Position numbers and translations under genes: made by a program
Part shown: piece after piece, positions 17,938-27,042 of the stretch
Layout of the letters: each line of letters opens with the position of its first letter
Numbering within the stretch: the first letter of the stretch is position 1
The notes under the pieces: model-generated
Database searches by the model: none
What the model was told of the DNA's origin: nothing
Seen by the model: only the letters and a program-made list of their open reading frames with translations
Assembly: GCA_964203655.1 (NCBI GenBank)
Contig: CAXNMJ010000003.1
Coordinates: 156,719-220,718, forward strand
Direction of reading: 5' to 3'
From: BACL27 sp947488385
Lineage (GTDB): Bacteria > Actinomycetota > Acidimicrobiia > Acidimicrobiales > Ilumatobacteraceae
DNA: 64,000 nt

Positions 17938-18873
17938 TTACAGCGACTGAATAATCTGCTGAAGGCGAGTGTCTGTTGCGGGTCGGGCGCCCAAGTGTTC
18001 GATTACCCAGGCGGCAACTTTTGTCGCGAATTTTGCCGCGTCAACTGCTGAATTTGATTTCAGATAGTGGGCAAGAAACGCGCCCGCAAAAGAGTCGCCG
18101 GCGCCCGTTGCATCCACGAGGTTGTTCGTTGCCGGCGCAATTTGCGTTGCCGTTTTGCCGTCAAATACGAGTGCACCATCAGCATCAAGCTTCAAGATGA
18201 TCAGTGCATTGTCGTAAATGTTGGCTAGTGACCGCACAATTGCTTCTGGTTCGTCACAGCCTGTTAGTACCCGACCTTCTTCGAAGTTTGGAAAGAAAAT
18301 ATTGATATTTAGATCTTTGGTCCACGAGAGAAATTGCTCAACGCCCATCTCTTGAATCATTTGAAATGAAGCAGGGTCAAAAGAAATCGTCAGGTTGTTT
18401 TGGTGCGCAAGTTGAGCGGCGATTCGAGCAGCCGAGCGTGGGGGATCGGTGAAGAAACTCCAGGCGGTGAGATGCAGATGACTTGACGAAGTAATTACGT
18501 TTCGAGGAAGTTCGGAAGGAATCAAATAAAAGTCTGCGCCATGCCCCGAAACCATGCTGCGTTCACCGGTTTGGTCGACAAAAACCGCCACGCTACCTGT
18601 GAGGTGAGCATCTGTTTCTACGAAGTGATGCGAAACTTTTTCGTTGTCCAGATCTTCGCGCGCCAATTGACCGAAGCGATCTCTGCCAATCTTGCCAACG
18701 AAACGAGTTTCTAATCCGCATCGCTTCGCCCAAACTGCGAGATTGGCGGCACTGCCACCCGGTGTGAGCATCACCTCGCCGAACGAGTCGCCACCTTTGA
18801 GCAAGTTGTTGTTCGTGCGGATTAAAACATCCCACGCAAAGTCGCCGACAACGCAAAGTGATTGTGACATCAC
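17938..18873 (-). CDS. PfkB-family sugar kinase
   Basis: 311 aa. The N-terminus GDFAWDVLIRTNN and GGSAANLAVWAKRCG match the ribokinase/adenosine kinase family. The C-terminal signature VDATGAGDSFAGAFLAHYL holds the catalytic Asp and the anion hole. The substrate cannot be read from sequence; ribose, a deoxysugar or a nucleoside are all possible. The start is GTG 18873 or the adjacent ATG 18870; a TACCGT box (18884-18879) lies just upstream. Confidence 0.85.
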   Translation of the reverse strand: MMSQSLCVVGDFAWDVLIRTNNNLLKGGDSFGEVMLTPGGSAANLAVWAKRCGLETRFVGKIGRDRFGQLAREDLDNEKVSHHFVETDAHLTGSVAVFVDQTGERSMVSGHGADFYLIPSELPRNVITSSSHLHLTAWSFFTDPPRSAARIAAQLAHQNNLTISFDPASFQMIQEMGVEQFLSWTKDLNINIFFPNFEEGRVLTGCDEPEAIVRSLANIYDNALIILKLDADGALVFDGKTATQIAPATNNLVDATGAGDSFAGAFLAHYLKSNSAVDAAKFATKVAAWVIEHLGARPATDTRLQQIIQSL

Positions 18874-18894
18874 CCTTAACGGTATCGTCGCGAT

Positions 18895-19807
18895 TTACTG
18901 GTGGATGATGCGGGCCGCGGTGCGCGATTCTGCAGTAGCCAAGACGCCGACGGCGCCAATGACAAATGTCGCGCCGATTATGCGTGGCACCGTGAGTGGC
19001 TCACTGAGAAAAATAACACCTGCGAGAATCGATGCAACTGGCTCGAAAGTTTGAATTACTGCGGTTTTGCCCGTGCCGATCAAGTTCATGCCGGCGTACA
19101 AAGTCGCCGTCGGAATAACCGTTGCGACAACCGCGAGCATCAGCACACTGACCCATCCGTTAATCGCATTCGGAAAGATCACTTCAACAGACGATGGTGC
19201 GAAGAGGGCATAAATTGCAAAAGAACTTGCGGCGCCAAACATCACAATGGTCACGCCCGTGAAAGAGGTCAACTTTTGGCAAAACTTTTGAACTGATGAT
19301 CATGTAAAAGGCATATTCGACGGCAACGATCAACACGAGAATCACACTGATTGTGTCGGCGTTGCCGACTTGGCCGGCTGCGATTGCGACACCAATCAAG
19401 GTTGAGACCAGACACCAGACGATTATTCGGCTCGGCTTGTTGCCCAGAAGCCACCATGACAGCAGAACGACGATTACCGGATTGCAGTAGAAAATAGTGA
19501 TCGCCAAGCCACTATCAATATTTTGAATCGCCGTGAAATAAAGGATCGTCGCCGTGAAGTATCCGAGAGCCCCAAGCAAAAAGAGTTGACCAAACAAAAG
19601 AGGTCGCGGCCACTTGGCTTGTCGACCTGAAATTTTGCGCACGATCAGCATGAGAAGAGTCGCCACAGTGAAGCGGGCGAGCAAAGTGCCAACCGCATTG
19701 CCGCCGTTGCGGTATGAAAACGTGGCAAAGGTCGGCGCAAGCCCGAACCCGATACTGCTGACGATGATCAGCGCAACTCCGAGAGAGTTAGGGTTTTTGC
19801 GCATCAA
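18895..19807 (-). pseudogene. EamA/DMT-family transporter, split by a +1 frameshift
   Basis: Two minus-strand frames together form one transporter of about 300 aa. The first (19807-19184) begins MMRKNPNSLGVALIIVSS and covers the first EamA repeat and start of the second. The second (from about 19272 to 18895) contains LTSFTGVTIVMFGAASSFAIYA and ends in TAESRTAARIIHQ. Removing one A from the AAAA run at 19277-19274 joins them as VLPKLTSFTGVTIV. The protein would have about ten membrane helices and export a small metabolite. A sequencing insertion is as likely as real inactivation. Confidence 0.8.
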
Positions 19808-20630
19808 GTAAATCTATTACATCGCTCTTGGCAAGGTCATCTAAAACATCAAAGTGGTTACGTGAAGCAATCTCTTTGGTTCGCAACAGGCTCGCTGGGT
19901 TACTAACAGACCATGCTGAGGCAAACTCACTTGATTGACGCTTAAATTCATCGGTCTCGTTTTCGCCCCACACGATTGCAACTGGGGTGTTGTTTTTGAC
20001 TTTGAGCGTCGTATTTTGAGCAAGATGTTTTATCGGCGACAGGTTTTGCGCACTTGTCGCGTTTAGCTTTATGTCGTTGTTGATAGATGTATGCAGAATC
20101 GGTTCGAGATCATAGATTCCTGAAATCAAAAGAGCACCTGCGTATTTGGTCTCGTGATTTGTGCAGAGATTCATGGCCACGAGATGCGCACCCGCCGAGT
20201 GACCGACGAGCAACATTTCAGACGGTTTATACATTGTTGTTAAAAACTGAATCGCTCGCGCAGTCTGGTCAACCAGCACTTCGAGTGACTCACTAGGGCA
20301 AAGCGAGTAATTGATCGAAGCCGTGTCGTAGCCGAGATTGCGCCATGCTGGAGTTAGAAAAGTTCCATCGTCTGCGCTCAACCGGCGCCAAAATCCGCCA
20401 TGTACGAATACAAATATTTTGCGAGACTCTGTTGCAGGCGAATCGATCGGTGCGTGCCACAACCACTCATCGGGATGCTGACCGTATTTGACTTGTTGGT
20501 GAGAAATTGTTTGGCGCGCAAGGTCGCCACGTGTGGCATAGTCATCCAAATAAATTTGAATATTTGCGATGCGTGAAGCCGGGGTATATTCGCGTTCTAA
20601 TTCGGTTGCCGAATACTTGCGCCAAGTCAT
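19788..20630 (-). CDS. Alpha/beta hydrolase, kynurenine-formamidase-like
   Basis: 280 aa. The oxyanion-hole motif HGGFWRR and the nucleophile elbow LLVGHSAGAHLVAMNL identify a fold-3-type hydrolase close to arylformamidases. The conserved N-terminus EREYTPASRI plus YGQHPDEWLW is also formamidase-like. No tryptophan-degradation genes are nearby, so the substrate stays open. It overlaps the start of the downstream EamA gene by 20 nt, suggesting cotranscription. Confidence 0.75.
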   Translation of the reverse strand: MTWRKYSATELEREYTPASRIANIQIYLDDYATRGDLARQTISHQQVKYGQHPDEWLWHAPIDSPATESRKIFVFVHGGFWRRLSADDGTFLTPAWRNLGYDTASINYSLCPSESLEVLVDQTARAIQFLTTMYKPSEMLLVGHSAGAHLVAMNLCTNHETKYAGALLISGIYDLEPILHTSINNDIKLNATSAQNLSPIKHLAQNTTLKVKNNTPVAIVWGENETDEFKRQSSEFASAWSVSNPASLLRTKEIASRNHFDVLDDLAKSDVIDLLDAQKP

Positions 20631-20686
20631 CGCTTTTTTGTCACAATTGCGTGTTCACGAGGATGCGCGTGTCATGAGAGTTTTGG

Positions 20687-20758
20687 AGCGGGTGACGGGG
20701 ATCGAACCCGCATAACGAGTTTGGAAAACTCGGACTCTAGCCATTGAGCTACACCCGC
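20687..20758 (-). tRNA. tRNA-Gly(TCC)
   Basis: A 72-nt cloverleaf. The acceptor GCGGGTG (20758-20752) pairs with CACCCGC (20694-20688). The anticodon stem CGAGT/ACTCG encloses TTTCCAA with anticodon TCC (20725-20723), and the T-loop is TTCGATC. CCA is encoded directly after the discriminator T (20686-20684). Confidence 0.95.
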
Positions 20759-20784
20759 AAAGATTAAAAAGTGTAACTACCCAA

Positions 20785-20790
20785 TAGCGT
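20785..20790 (+). promoter_or_regulatory. Leaderless -10 box of the IPNS-like oxygenase gene
   Basis: TAGCGT is followed by seven bases and ATG 20798, placing the transcription start at the start codon. Confidence 0.5.
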
Positions 20791-20797
20791 AATAGGC

Positions 20798-21772
20798 ATG
20801 AGCGACGACATTCTTGACGTTGATTTGTTGGCGTTTGAGAAGGGGTCGGCGACCGCACGCAAAGCCGTGGTTGAGGGCGTTCGTCGAAGTCTTGAAACGG
20901 GCTTCGTCTATACAAGCCATGATCTCTCAGAAGATTTGCTCGACACGGCATATGGCATGCTCGCAGAATTTTTCTCGAAGTCAATTGAAGAAAAACAAAA
21001 GTTTGTCGCCCGCGGCACGAACGGTCAAACGGGGTACACGGGAGTTCTGCTTGAGACTGCAGCATCCAGCGATAAACCGGACTGGAAAGAAATGTTGAAT
21101 TGGTCGACGCCGATTCCTCAGGGGCATCCGTTGCGTCGTCGATATCCGCAGTCGTATCCCGAGGCGCTGTTGCCCGAATCAGCAGTGCCCGGCATCACCG
21201 ATGTGTTGTTCAAGTTCCACGATGCAATGATCGATTTGCAAACTCGCTTCTTGCGCATCATCGCAGTTGGCATCGGTTGTCACGAATCGTTCTTCGATGA
21301 AATGGTTAGTTATGGATCAGCATTGACTCGCGCAATTCGATATCCGCCAATGAAACAACTTTCGGCCGAGGGCCACGTTTGGGCTGCCGAGCACGGTGAT
21401 ATCAACTTGATAACGGCGTTGCCTCGTGCGACTGCGCCAGGTTTGCAGGTCAAATATAAAAACAAGTGGATCGACGCAGTTCCACCAAAAGGTCGCGTGA
21501 TCATCAACTCAGGAATCATGCTCGAGCGAATTACTAATGGTGTCTTGCCAATTGGCTGGCATCGCGTTGTCGCTTCGCCTGGTTTTGAGGGCGAGCGATA
21601 CAGCGTCGTGCAATTTTGCCACCCGCAACCGAGCACGATGCTCGTGCCTGTGCCGAGTTGTGTGACGCCAGAAAATCCGTTGCGATTCTCCACAGTTTCA
21701 GCCGCCGACGCACTTGACGAAGTCATCTATCAAATCAACTTGGTTGAAGACGCTCGCCGCGTTGCCGACTAA
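20798..21772 (+). CDS. Isopenicillin-N-synthase-like Fe(II)/2OG oxygenase
   Basis: 324 aa. An N-terminal DIOX_N-like domain (TGFVYTSHDLSEDLLD) precedes the double-stranded beta-helix. His and Asp of AAEHGDINLIT and the distal His of IGWHRVVASP form the iron triad, and the Arg and Ser of GERYSVVQF are the 2OG-binding RxS pair. The family covers hydroxylases, desaturases and ethylene-forming enzymes, so no product is assigned. It stands alone between tRNA-Gly and pfkA. Confidence 0.85.
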   Translation: MSDDILDVDLLAFEKGSATARKAVVEGVRRSLETGFVYTSHDLSEDLLDTAYGMLAEFFSKSIEEKQKFVARGTNGQTGYTGVLLETAASSDKPDWKEMLNWSTPIPQGHPLRRRYPQSYPEALLPESAVPGITDVLFKFHDAMIDLQTRFLRIIAVGIGCHESFFDEMVSYGSALTRAIRYPPMKQLSAEGHVWAAEHGDINLITALPRATAPGLQVKYKNKWIDAVPPKGRVIINSGIMLERITNGVLPIGWHRVVASPGFEGERYSVVQFCHPQPSTMLVPVPSCVTPENPLRFSTVSAADALDEVIYQINLVEDARRVAD

Positions 21773-21795
21773 GTGTTTGTGACGTCAGCGAAATT

Positions 21796-22830
21796 ATGAA
21801 AATTGGCGTACTCACCGGTGGCGGAGATTGCCCGGGGCTTAATGCCGTAATCCGCGCGATTGTGCGCAAAGCAGTAGATGTAAAAGGTGACACGGTCATC
21901 GGTTTTTACGATGCATGGGACGGTGTCCTTGAGCAGCGTTATACCGAGCTGACAACTCCGGTTGTACGTGGCATCTTGCCGCGTGGCGGCACGATTTTAG
22001 GAACACGACGTGGCAGCCCGTTCGACTCAAAAGACGGTGTTGAGCGCGTCAAAAAAACTTTCGCTGATCTAAAGCTTGATGCGCTCATTGTTATTGGCGG
22101 CAATGGTTCGCTAACTGTTGCTTCGATGCTGCACAAACAGCACGGCTTGCCGATTGTGGGTGTACCAAAGACGATTGACAACGACGTAGTTGGCACAGAC
22201 GCAACATTTGGTTTTCAAACTGCTGTTCAAATCGCAACAGATGCGATTGATCGTTTGCATACCACTGCAGAAAGTCACGATCGCGTTCTTGTAGTTGAAG
22301 TTATGGGGCGCGACGCAGGATGGATTGCGTTGCAGGCGGGTATCGCCGGCGGCGCAACAGCCATTTTGGTTCCTGAAGTTCCATTTGATATCGACGAACT
22401 CTCCCAGATAGTTCGCAAGCGTCATGACCGTGGCAGATATGCGTCTGTCGTTGTTGTGGCTGAGGGCGCAAAACCAAAACCAGGTACGTTGAAAATGCCA
22501 GCACGAGTTCTTGATGCGTTTGGTCACGAGAAACTCGGCGATATCGCCCACGCGATTGCGCCAGAAATCACCGCGCGCACCGGTTTCGAAACTCGGGTTG
22601 TGCAACTTGGCTACATTCAGCGCGGTGGCACGCCAACAAGTTACGACCGAGTCTTGTCAACGCGTTTCGGCTTGGCCGCGGTCGACGCTGTGCACAACAA
22701 AGAGTTTGGATCAATGGTCGCACTTAGATGTGGCGAGATTAAAAGTGTCGATATGTCGGCAACCGCGAATCAAACCCGCACGATTGATCTTGCGCTATTC
22801 GCCGATGTTGCGGCGACATTTTTTGGCTAG
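21796..22830 (+). CDS. pfkA: 6-phosphofructokinase
   Basis: 344 aa. GGDCPGLNAVIR binds phosphates near the N-terminus; PKTIDND (Lys125, catalytic Asp128) and MGRDAGWIAL follow, then QRGGTPTSYDR. By E. coli numbering Gly104 is present, which favours ATP, while Lys in PKTIDND is the residue typical of PPi enzymes. This Gly/Lys mixture occurs in actinobacterial ATP-PFKs. The magnesium-binding Asp103 is Asn (GGNGS), so the donor should be tested. It is convergent with upp. Confidence 0.93.
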   Translation: MKIGVLTGGGDCPGLNAVIRAIVRKAVDVKGDTVIGFYDAWDGVLEQRYTELTTPVVRGILPRGGTILGTRRGSPFDSKDGVERVKKTFADLKLDALIVIGGNGSLTVASMLHKQHGLPIVGVPKTIDNDVVGTDATFGFQTAVQIATDAIDRLHTTAESHDRVLVVEVMGRDAGWIALQAGIAGGATAILVPEVPFDIDELSQIVRKRHDRGRYASVVVVAEGAKPKPGTLKMPARVLDAFGHEKLGDIAHAIAPEITARTGFETRVVQLGYIQRGGTPTSYDRVLSTRFGLAAVDAVHNKEFGSMVALRCGEIKSVDMSATANQTRTIDLALFADVAATFFG

Positions 22831-22840
22831 GTAAAAGTTC

Positions 22841-23488
22841 TCAGTGCGGTGGGCCGAATTGGCGATCACCGGCATCGCCAAGACCTGGCACGATAAATGC
22901 GTTCTCGTTCAAGTGACTATCAACTGATGCGGTGATGATGTGCAGGTTCATGCCAGTGGATCGTAAAAATTCGATACCTTCTGGCGCAGCAAGCACGCAG
23001 GCAATCGTCAGCGGCATCGGTGCGCCGCGGTCGGCGAGAAGTTTGCAACCGTGGGCGAGTGATCCACCTGTTGCCAACATCGGATCCAAGACCAAACATG
23101 TTCTGCCATCCAAGCGCGAAGGCAGTTTTGCCACATATTCGCTAGGTGCGTGAGTTTTTTCGTCTCGTTGCACACCGACAACAGCGATATCGGCATCAGG
23201 CAGTAGTTCCATCGCGGCTGGCAACATGCCAAGACCTGCACGCAAAATCGGCACGAGAACAGGACGACTCGCCAAAGCAATTCCGTCGGTTTCCGCAAGC
23301 GGTGTTCGCACGCGAGTTTTAACTGTCGGCAAATGTCGTGACGCTTCGGCAACTACTACAAGTGACAAGCGCCGTAACTCGGCACGAAAAAATTGGTTCG
23401 TTGTATTCTCGTCTCGCAAATGAGTCAAAGCTTCGGCGGCTACTGGATGGTCAACGATGGTTACTTCAACAGTCATGGCGTCCATCAT
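22841..23488 (-). CDS. upp: Uracil phosphoribosyltransferase
   Basis: 215 aa. It makes UMP from uracil and PRPP in pyrimidine salvage. The PRPP loop LVLDPMLATGGS is intact; PILRAGLGML and the uracil-binding C-terminus GLGDAGDRQFGPPH are conserved. Starts at 23488, 23485 or 23476 are possible. Only 13 bp separate it from the divergent GNAT gene, so their promoters must overlap or lie inside the opposite gene. Confidence 0.95.
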   Translation of the reverse strand: MMDAMTVEVTIVDHPVAAEALTHLRDENTTNQFFRAELRRLSLVVVAEASRHLPTVKTRVRTPLAETDGIALASRPVLVPILRAGLGMLPAAMELLPDADIAVVGVQRDEKTHAPSEYVAKLPSRLDGRTCLVLDPMLATGGSLAHGCKLLADRGAPMPLTIACVLAAPEGIEFLRSTGMNLHIITASVDSHLNENAFIVPGLGDAGDRQFGPPH

Positions 23489-23501
23489 TGCCGAATAGAT
23501 A

Positions 23502-24248
23502 GTGTTTATTCAAATGACAGTCATCGAAATGGTGGATAACACCCAAAAAGCCCAGCAACTCGCCGACTTGCTAGCCGATGTTTGGGGTGGCGAGCGTTCA
23601 ATTCAAATGGATGTGATCGTCGCGGTTGTTCACTCTGGCGGTTACGCCAGTCTTGCGACCCAAAAATCTGACGGTAAAACTCAGGTCGTGGGTGGCTCTC
23701 TGGCGTTTATTGGTCAGCCTGAAAAGAAATTGCACTCACATGTAACGGGTGTAGTCAAAGCTTCGACGAACTCTGGCATCGGTAGTGCTTTGAAACAGCA
23801 TCAATGGAATTGGGCCAAAGAGAACGACTTCGTTTCAATTACGTGGACATTTGATCCGCTCGTGCGACGTAATGCGCACTTCAATTTGATTTCACTTGGC
23901 GCCAAAGTGATTAGTTATCATCTGGATTTTTACGGTGAACTTGACGACAAATTCAACGCAGGCGATAAGACCGATCGTCTTTATGTCGAGCGTCAAGTTG
24001 CCGGGCAGATCACGCCACCGAGTTCAACGCCATGCATCGCAACCAATGATGACGTGTTAATCGCAACACCGTCAGACATAGTCGCGTTACGCCAGTCGCC
24101 GAACCCTGATAACCGAGCTGAAATGTTGCGGCTTCGTCAGATGCAACGCGAGAACTTTCAATCAGCCTTGGCCGACTCGCGATTTGTGCGAGGCTTCACT
24201 AGTGATGGATCATTCGTCTTGTCGCGCATCTCAGGCAAAGAGAACTAA
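23502..24248 (+). CDS. GNAT-superfamily acyltransferase, partner of the MenC/NSAR-like gene
   Basis: 248 aa (GTG 23502, or ATG 23514). Resembles the 'predicted GNAT acetyltransferase' group (COG3375-like): VVGGSLAFIG, LHSHVTGV, GIGSALKQHQWNWAKEND and TWTFDPLVRRNAHFNLISLGA. Such proteins are often encoded next to o-succinylbenzoate synthase / N-succinylamino-acid racemase homologues, where they are thought to supply N-acyl (succinyl) amino acids. Its stop is immediately followed by the partner's ATG. Confidence 0.75.
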   Translation: MFIQMTVIEMVDNTQKAQQLADLLADVWGGERSIQMDVIVAVVHSGGYASLATQKSDGKTQVVGGSLAFIGQPEKKLHSHVTGVVKASTNSGIGSALKQHQWNWAKENDFVSITWTFDPLVRRNAHFNLISLGAKVISYHLDFYGELDDKFNAGDKTDRLYVERQVAGQITPPSSTPCIATNDDVLIATPSDIVALRQSPNPDNRAEMLRLRQMQRENFQSALADSRFVRGFTSDGSFVLSRISGKEN

Positions 24249-25355
24249 ATGACTCTGCAAGCAATCGAATTGTGGCGTGGCGCAATTGACCTTGTTTCAC
24301 CGTTTCGCACGTCGTTTGGCACCGATACGGCTCGTGAGCTTCTTTATGTTCACGCAATTGGTGACAAAAATTCGGGTTGGGGAGAATGTGTCGCTGGTGT
24401 CGAGCCAAACTATTCGTCTGAATATCTCGAAAATTGTCAGGAAGTCGTCAAGCGATTTCTTGTGCCGATGCTGCGTAGCGAATCAACCGCACAAAGTTTC
24501 GTCGCCAGTGTCGCACCGATTCGCGGAAACTACATGTCTAAAGCCTGCGTCGAAGTTGCGCTTCTCGATCTGCAGCTGCGTGATCAAAACACATCGCTGG
24601 CAAAGTTTCTCGGGGCAACTCAAACCAAAGTTCGTTCTGGCGTCTCTGTCGGAATTCAAAACACTCTTGACGATCTGATTCGCGTTGTTGGCGAATACAT
24701 TGCGCAGGGCTATGTGCGCGTCAAGCTGAAAATAGAACCCGGAAGCGACATTGAGCTAGTTCGCACTGTGCGCAAAGAATTTGGCGATGATTTACTTTTG
24801 CAAGTTGACGCAAACGCTGCTTATACGGTTAGCGATGCTAAACACTTGCAGCAACTTGACGCATTCAATTTGCTGTTGATCGAACAGCCGTTGCCAGAAG
24901 ATGATCTGGCCGGCCATGTTGAGCTTTCTCGGGCTATCAAAACTCCCGTCTGTCTTGACGAATCAGTGACTTCGCTTGACACAGCACGCGGGGCGCTTGA
25001 TCTCAAAGCATGTTCGGTGATCAACATCAAACCCGGACGCGTTGGTGGATACCTCGAGGCAAAAAAGATTCACGACTTGTGTCTAGATCGTGGCGTGCCG
25101 GTGTGGTGTGGAGGAATGCTTGAAACGGGTATCGGTCGCGCGGCCAATTTGGCGCTCGCGGCGCTGCCAGGTTTCACCTTGCCAGGCGATATCTCAGCCT
25201 CTGCTCGTTACTTTGCGCGCGATATCACAACACCTTTCGTTCTTGATCAAGGGCAAATCGCTGTACCTAACACTGTCGGCATCGGCGTCGCACCGTTGCC
25301 AGAAATGCTCGCAGGATTTAAAAAAGTCGCGACTTTTGAAGTTGCTAAGCGCTAA
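24249..25355 (+). CDS. Enolase-superfamily o-succinylbenzoate synthase / N-succinylamino acid racemase
   Basis: 368 aa. Catalytic features of the muconate-lactonizing subgroup are visible: Lys159-x-Lys161 (VKLKI), metal ligands Asp187 (DANAAY), Glu212 (IEQPL) and Asp237 (DES), and Lys261 (NIKPGRVGG). MenC and NSAR cannot be told apart by motif. No menaquinone genes are nearby and a GNAT gene is joined to it, so a racemase in a D- to L-amino acid conversion is favoured (inference). Confidence 0.85.
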   Translation: MTLQAIELWRGAIDLVSPFRTSFGTDTARELLYVHAIGDKNSGWGECVAGVEPNYSSEYLENCQEVVKRFLVPMLRSESTAQSFVASVAPIRGNYMSKACVEVALLDLQLRDQNTSLAKFLGATQTKVRSGVSVGIQNTLDDLIRVVGEYIAQGYVRVKLKIEPGSDIELVRTVRKEFGDDLLLQVDANAAYTVSDAKHLQQLDAFNLLLIEQPLPEDDLAGHVELSRAIKTPVCLDESVTSLDTARGALDLKACSVINIKPGRVGGYLEAKKIHDLCLDRGVPVWCGGMLETGIGRAANLALAALPGFTLPGDISASARYFARDITTPFVLDQGQIAVPNTVGIGVAPLPEMLAGFKKVATFEVAKR

Positions 25356-25775
25356 TTAGTTTTCGAGTTCGAAAACAATATTTGTTTCTGGCAGGTGATC
25401 TTTCTTTTTGAACAATCCAGATACGAATAGGTAGACAGTAAAAAGCTTGTAGGTCAGGCCGTATCGCTTGGCAATTGCTTTACGCACAGCCACGGCTTCA
25501 TCACCCACGACGAGCCTTGCCGTGCCAGAAAAGCGCTCGGCATTTGCTTCAACTTTGCCTTTGACGTCGCAGGCTTGCACTTCAATTCTTGAATTTGCAC
25601 GAATTCGCTTGACTTTGCCGACATTCGTTTCGGTAATCACGCCATAACTGTTTAGATTCTCGCCGAATTGCACGAACCACACTGGGCTGCGAACGGGTTC
25701 GCCAGATTTTCGGAAAGTGATCAGCGAGACGTACTTCGCCGATTTCAAAACTTGCGCTGAATTACTGTCATTCAT
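25356..25775 (-). CDS. PPOX-class F420-dependent oxidoreductase-like protein
   Basis: 139 aa split-barrel protein. SLITFRKSGEPVRSPVWF and GKVKRIRANSRIEVQACD match the PPOX/F420 family common in actinobacteria. The C-terminus LFKKKDHLPETNIVFELEN is typical. It would bind F420, FMN or heme, with F420 favoured by subfamily style. The substrate is unknown. tRNA-Pro lies 3 nt upstream on the same strand, so the two may share a transcript. Confidence 0.8.
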   Translation of the reverse strand: MNDSNSAQVLKSAKYVSLITFRKSGEPVRSPVWFVQFGENLNSYGVITETNVGKVKRIRANSRIEVQACDVKGKVEANAERFSGTARLVVGDEAVAVRKAIAKRYGLTYKLFTVYLFVSGLFKKKDHLPETNIVFELEN

Positions 25776-25778
25776 TTG

Positions 25779-25851
25779 TCGGGGAGGGGGGACTTGAACC
25801 CCCGGCCTCCTGGTCCCAAACCAGGCACGCTACCAACTGCGCCACTCCCCG
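25779..25851 (-). tRNA. tRNA-Pro(TGG)
   Basis: A 73-nt cloverleaf. Acceptor CGGGGAG/CTCCCCG (25851-25845 and 25786-25780), discriminator A, anticodon stem CCTGG/CCAGG with loop TTTGGGA (anticodon TGG at 25818-25816), T-loop TTCAAGT. CCA is not encoded. Confidence 0.95.
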
Positions 25852-25863
25852 GACTGAGTAATG

Positions 25864-27042
25864 CTAGCGACTAACAAGCCCGCGAACAGCGGTGATGAAA
25901 TTTTTTACATCGTCATTATCTACATATCGTGCAATGCCTGCCCGAACCACGCCACCGCTTTCGGTTAGGCCAAGTTGGGCGACGACTTCCATCGCATAAG
26001 AATCACCCGACCAAACTGCGATCTTTTTTGATGCCAGTTCTTGTGCGACTCGGTCTGGCGTCATTGAGTCAATCGTGAACGAAACAGTCGGCGCACGAGA
26101 AGCCAAATCTTGTGGTCCCCAAACTCGCACGCCCTGTGTTTCAAGAAGTCCTTCAAGTAGTGGAGCGAAAACCGCACTCTCAATTGCCTGAAGTTTTTGC
26201 ATGTCTTCTTCGATCAAAAAACGCGCAGCTGCTTGCGTCGCAGCGATGCCTTCGAAGTTTGGCGTGCCAGTCTCGAATCTGCGCGGACCGTGGTCTTTTG
26301 CAGGCCGAACCTTGGCAATAGGCAACGAGTCGAGCAGAGTCGGTTCTACATACATCACACCAGCGTGCGGCCCGTACCACTTATATGGAGAAGTTGCCAG
26401 CACGTCGCAACCCAACTCACGAATATTTATTTGCTTGTGTGGTGCCAAGGCGACAGCGTCGACAAAGACTCGTGCCCCATTTTTGTGCGCGATCGTAATA
26501 ACGCTCTTTAAATCTGGCATGGTGCCAATCAGATTTGAAGCACCAGTGACTGCAACCCACTTCGTGCGATCGTTGACGAGTTTTTCAAACTCTGCCATGT
26601 CGAGCCGTCCGTCTTTGGGGTCGAATGGCGCAAGAACATGTTCGGCTCCTGAGAGTTCGCAAGCGATTCGCCAAGGCGAAACATTTGCCTCGTGATCAAG
26701 TCGAGTGCCAACAACTCTGTCACCAGGTTTTAGTGTGCGAGCCACAGCCCGTGTGAAAGCCAAGGTCATTGTCGTCATGTTGGCACCAAGACAAATTCCA
26801 TTCGGGTCGGCACCAAGAAACTCACCAACGACACTTCGCGTCGACTCTAGAAGGGCGTCGCACGCATCGGCGGCAGCAAAAAACCCGCCTGTGTTCGCAT
26901 TCGATCCGTTTGCGGCCCACTCGGTCATCGCGTTGATTGCAACGTCGACCATTTGTGTGCCTGCGGGTCCGTCGAAACGAGACCAGCCGTCTCTCACACC
27001 GGGGAAGTGGTGGCGAAGAGAGTTAGTTTGCGCGTTTGGCAA
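25864..27042 (-). CDS. Class V aminotransferase, cysteine-desulfurase-like (SufS/TIGR01976 type)
   Basis: 392 aa PLP enzyme. GLARDHEANVSPW-like TRLDHEANVSPWR binds cofactor and substrate; VDAVALAPHKQI precedes SPYKWYGPHAG, whose Lys forms the Schiff base. Overall it follows the 'cysteine desulfurase-like' family found apart from suf/isc operons, so a role in Fe-S assembly is not certain. The frame starts at TTG 27042, which is weakly supported. The upstream small gene overlaps it by 20 nt. Confidence 0.8.
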   Translation of the reverse strand: MPNAQTNSLRHHFPGVRDGWSRFDGPAGTQMVDVAINAMTEWAANGSNANTGGFFAAADACDALLESTRSVVGEFLGADPNGICLGANMTTMTLAFTRAVARTLKPGDRVVGTRLDHEANVSPWRIACELSGAEHVLAPFDPKDGRLDMAEFEKLVNDRTKWVAVTGASNLIGTMPDLKSVITIAHKNGARVFVDAVALAPHKQINIRELGCDVLATSPYKWYGPHAGVMYVEPTLLDSLPIAKVRPAKDHGPRRFETGTPNFEGIAATQAAARFLIEEDMQKLQAIESAVFAPLLEGLLETQGVRVWGPQDLASRAPTVSFTIDSMTPDRVAQELASKKIAVWSGDSYAMEVVAQLGLTESGGVVRAGIARYVDNDDVKNFITAVRGLVSR

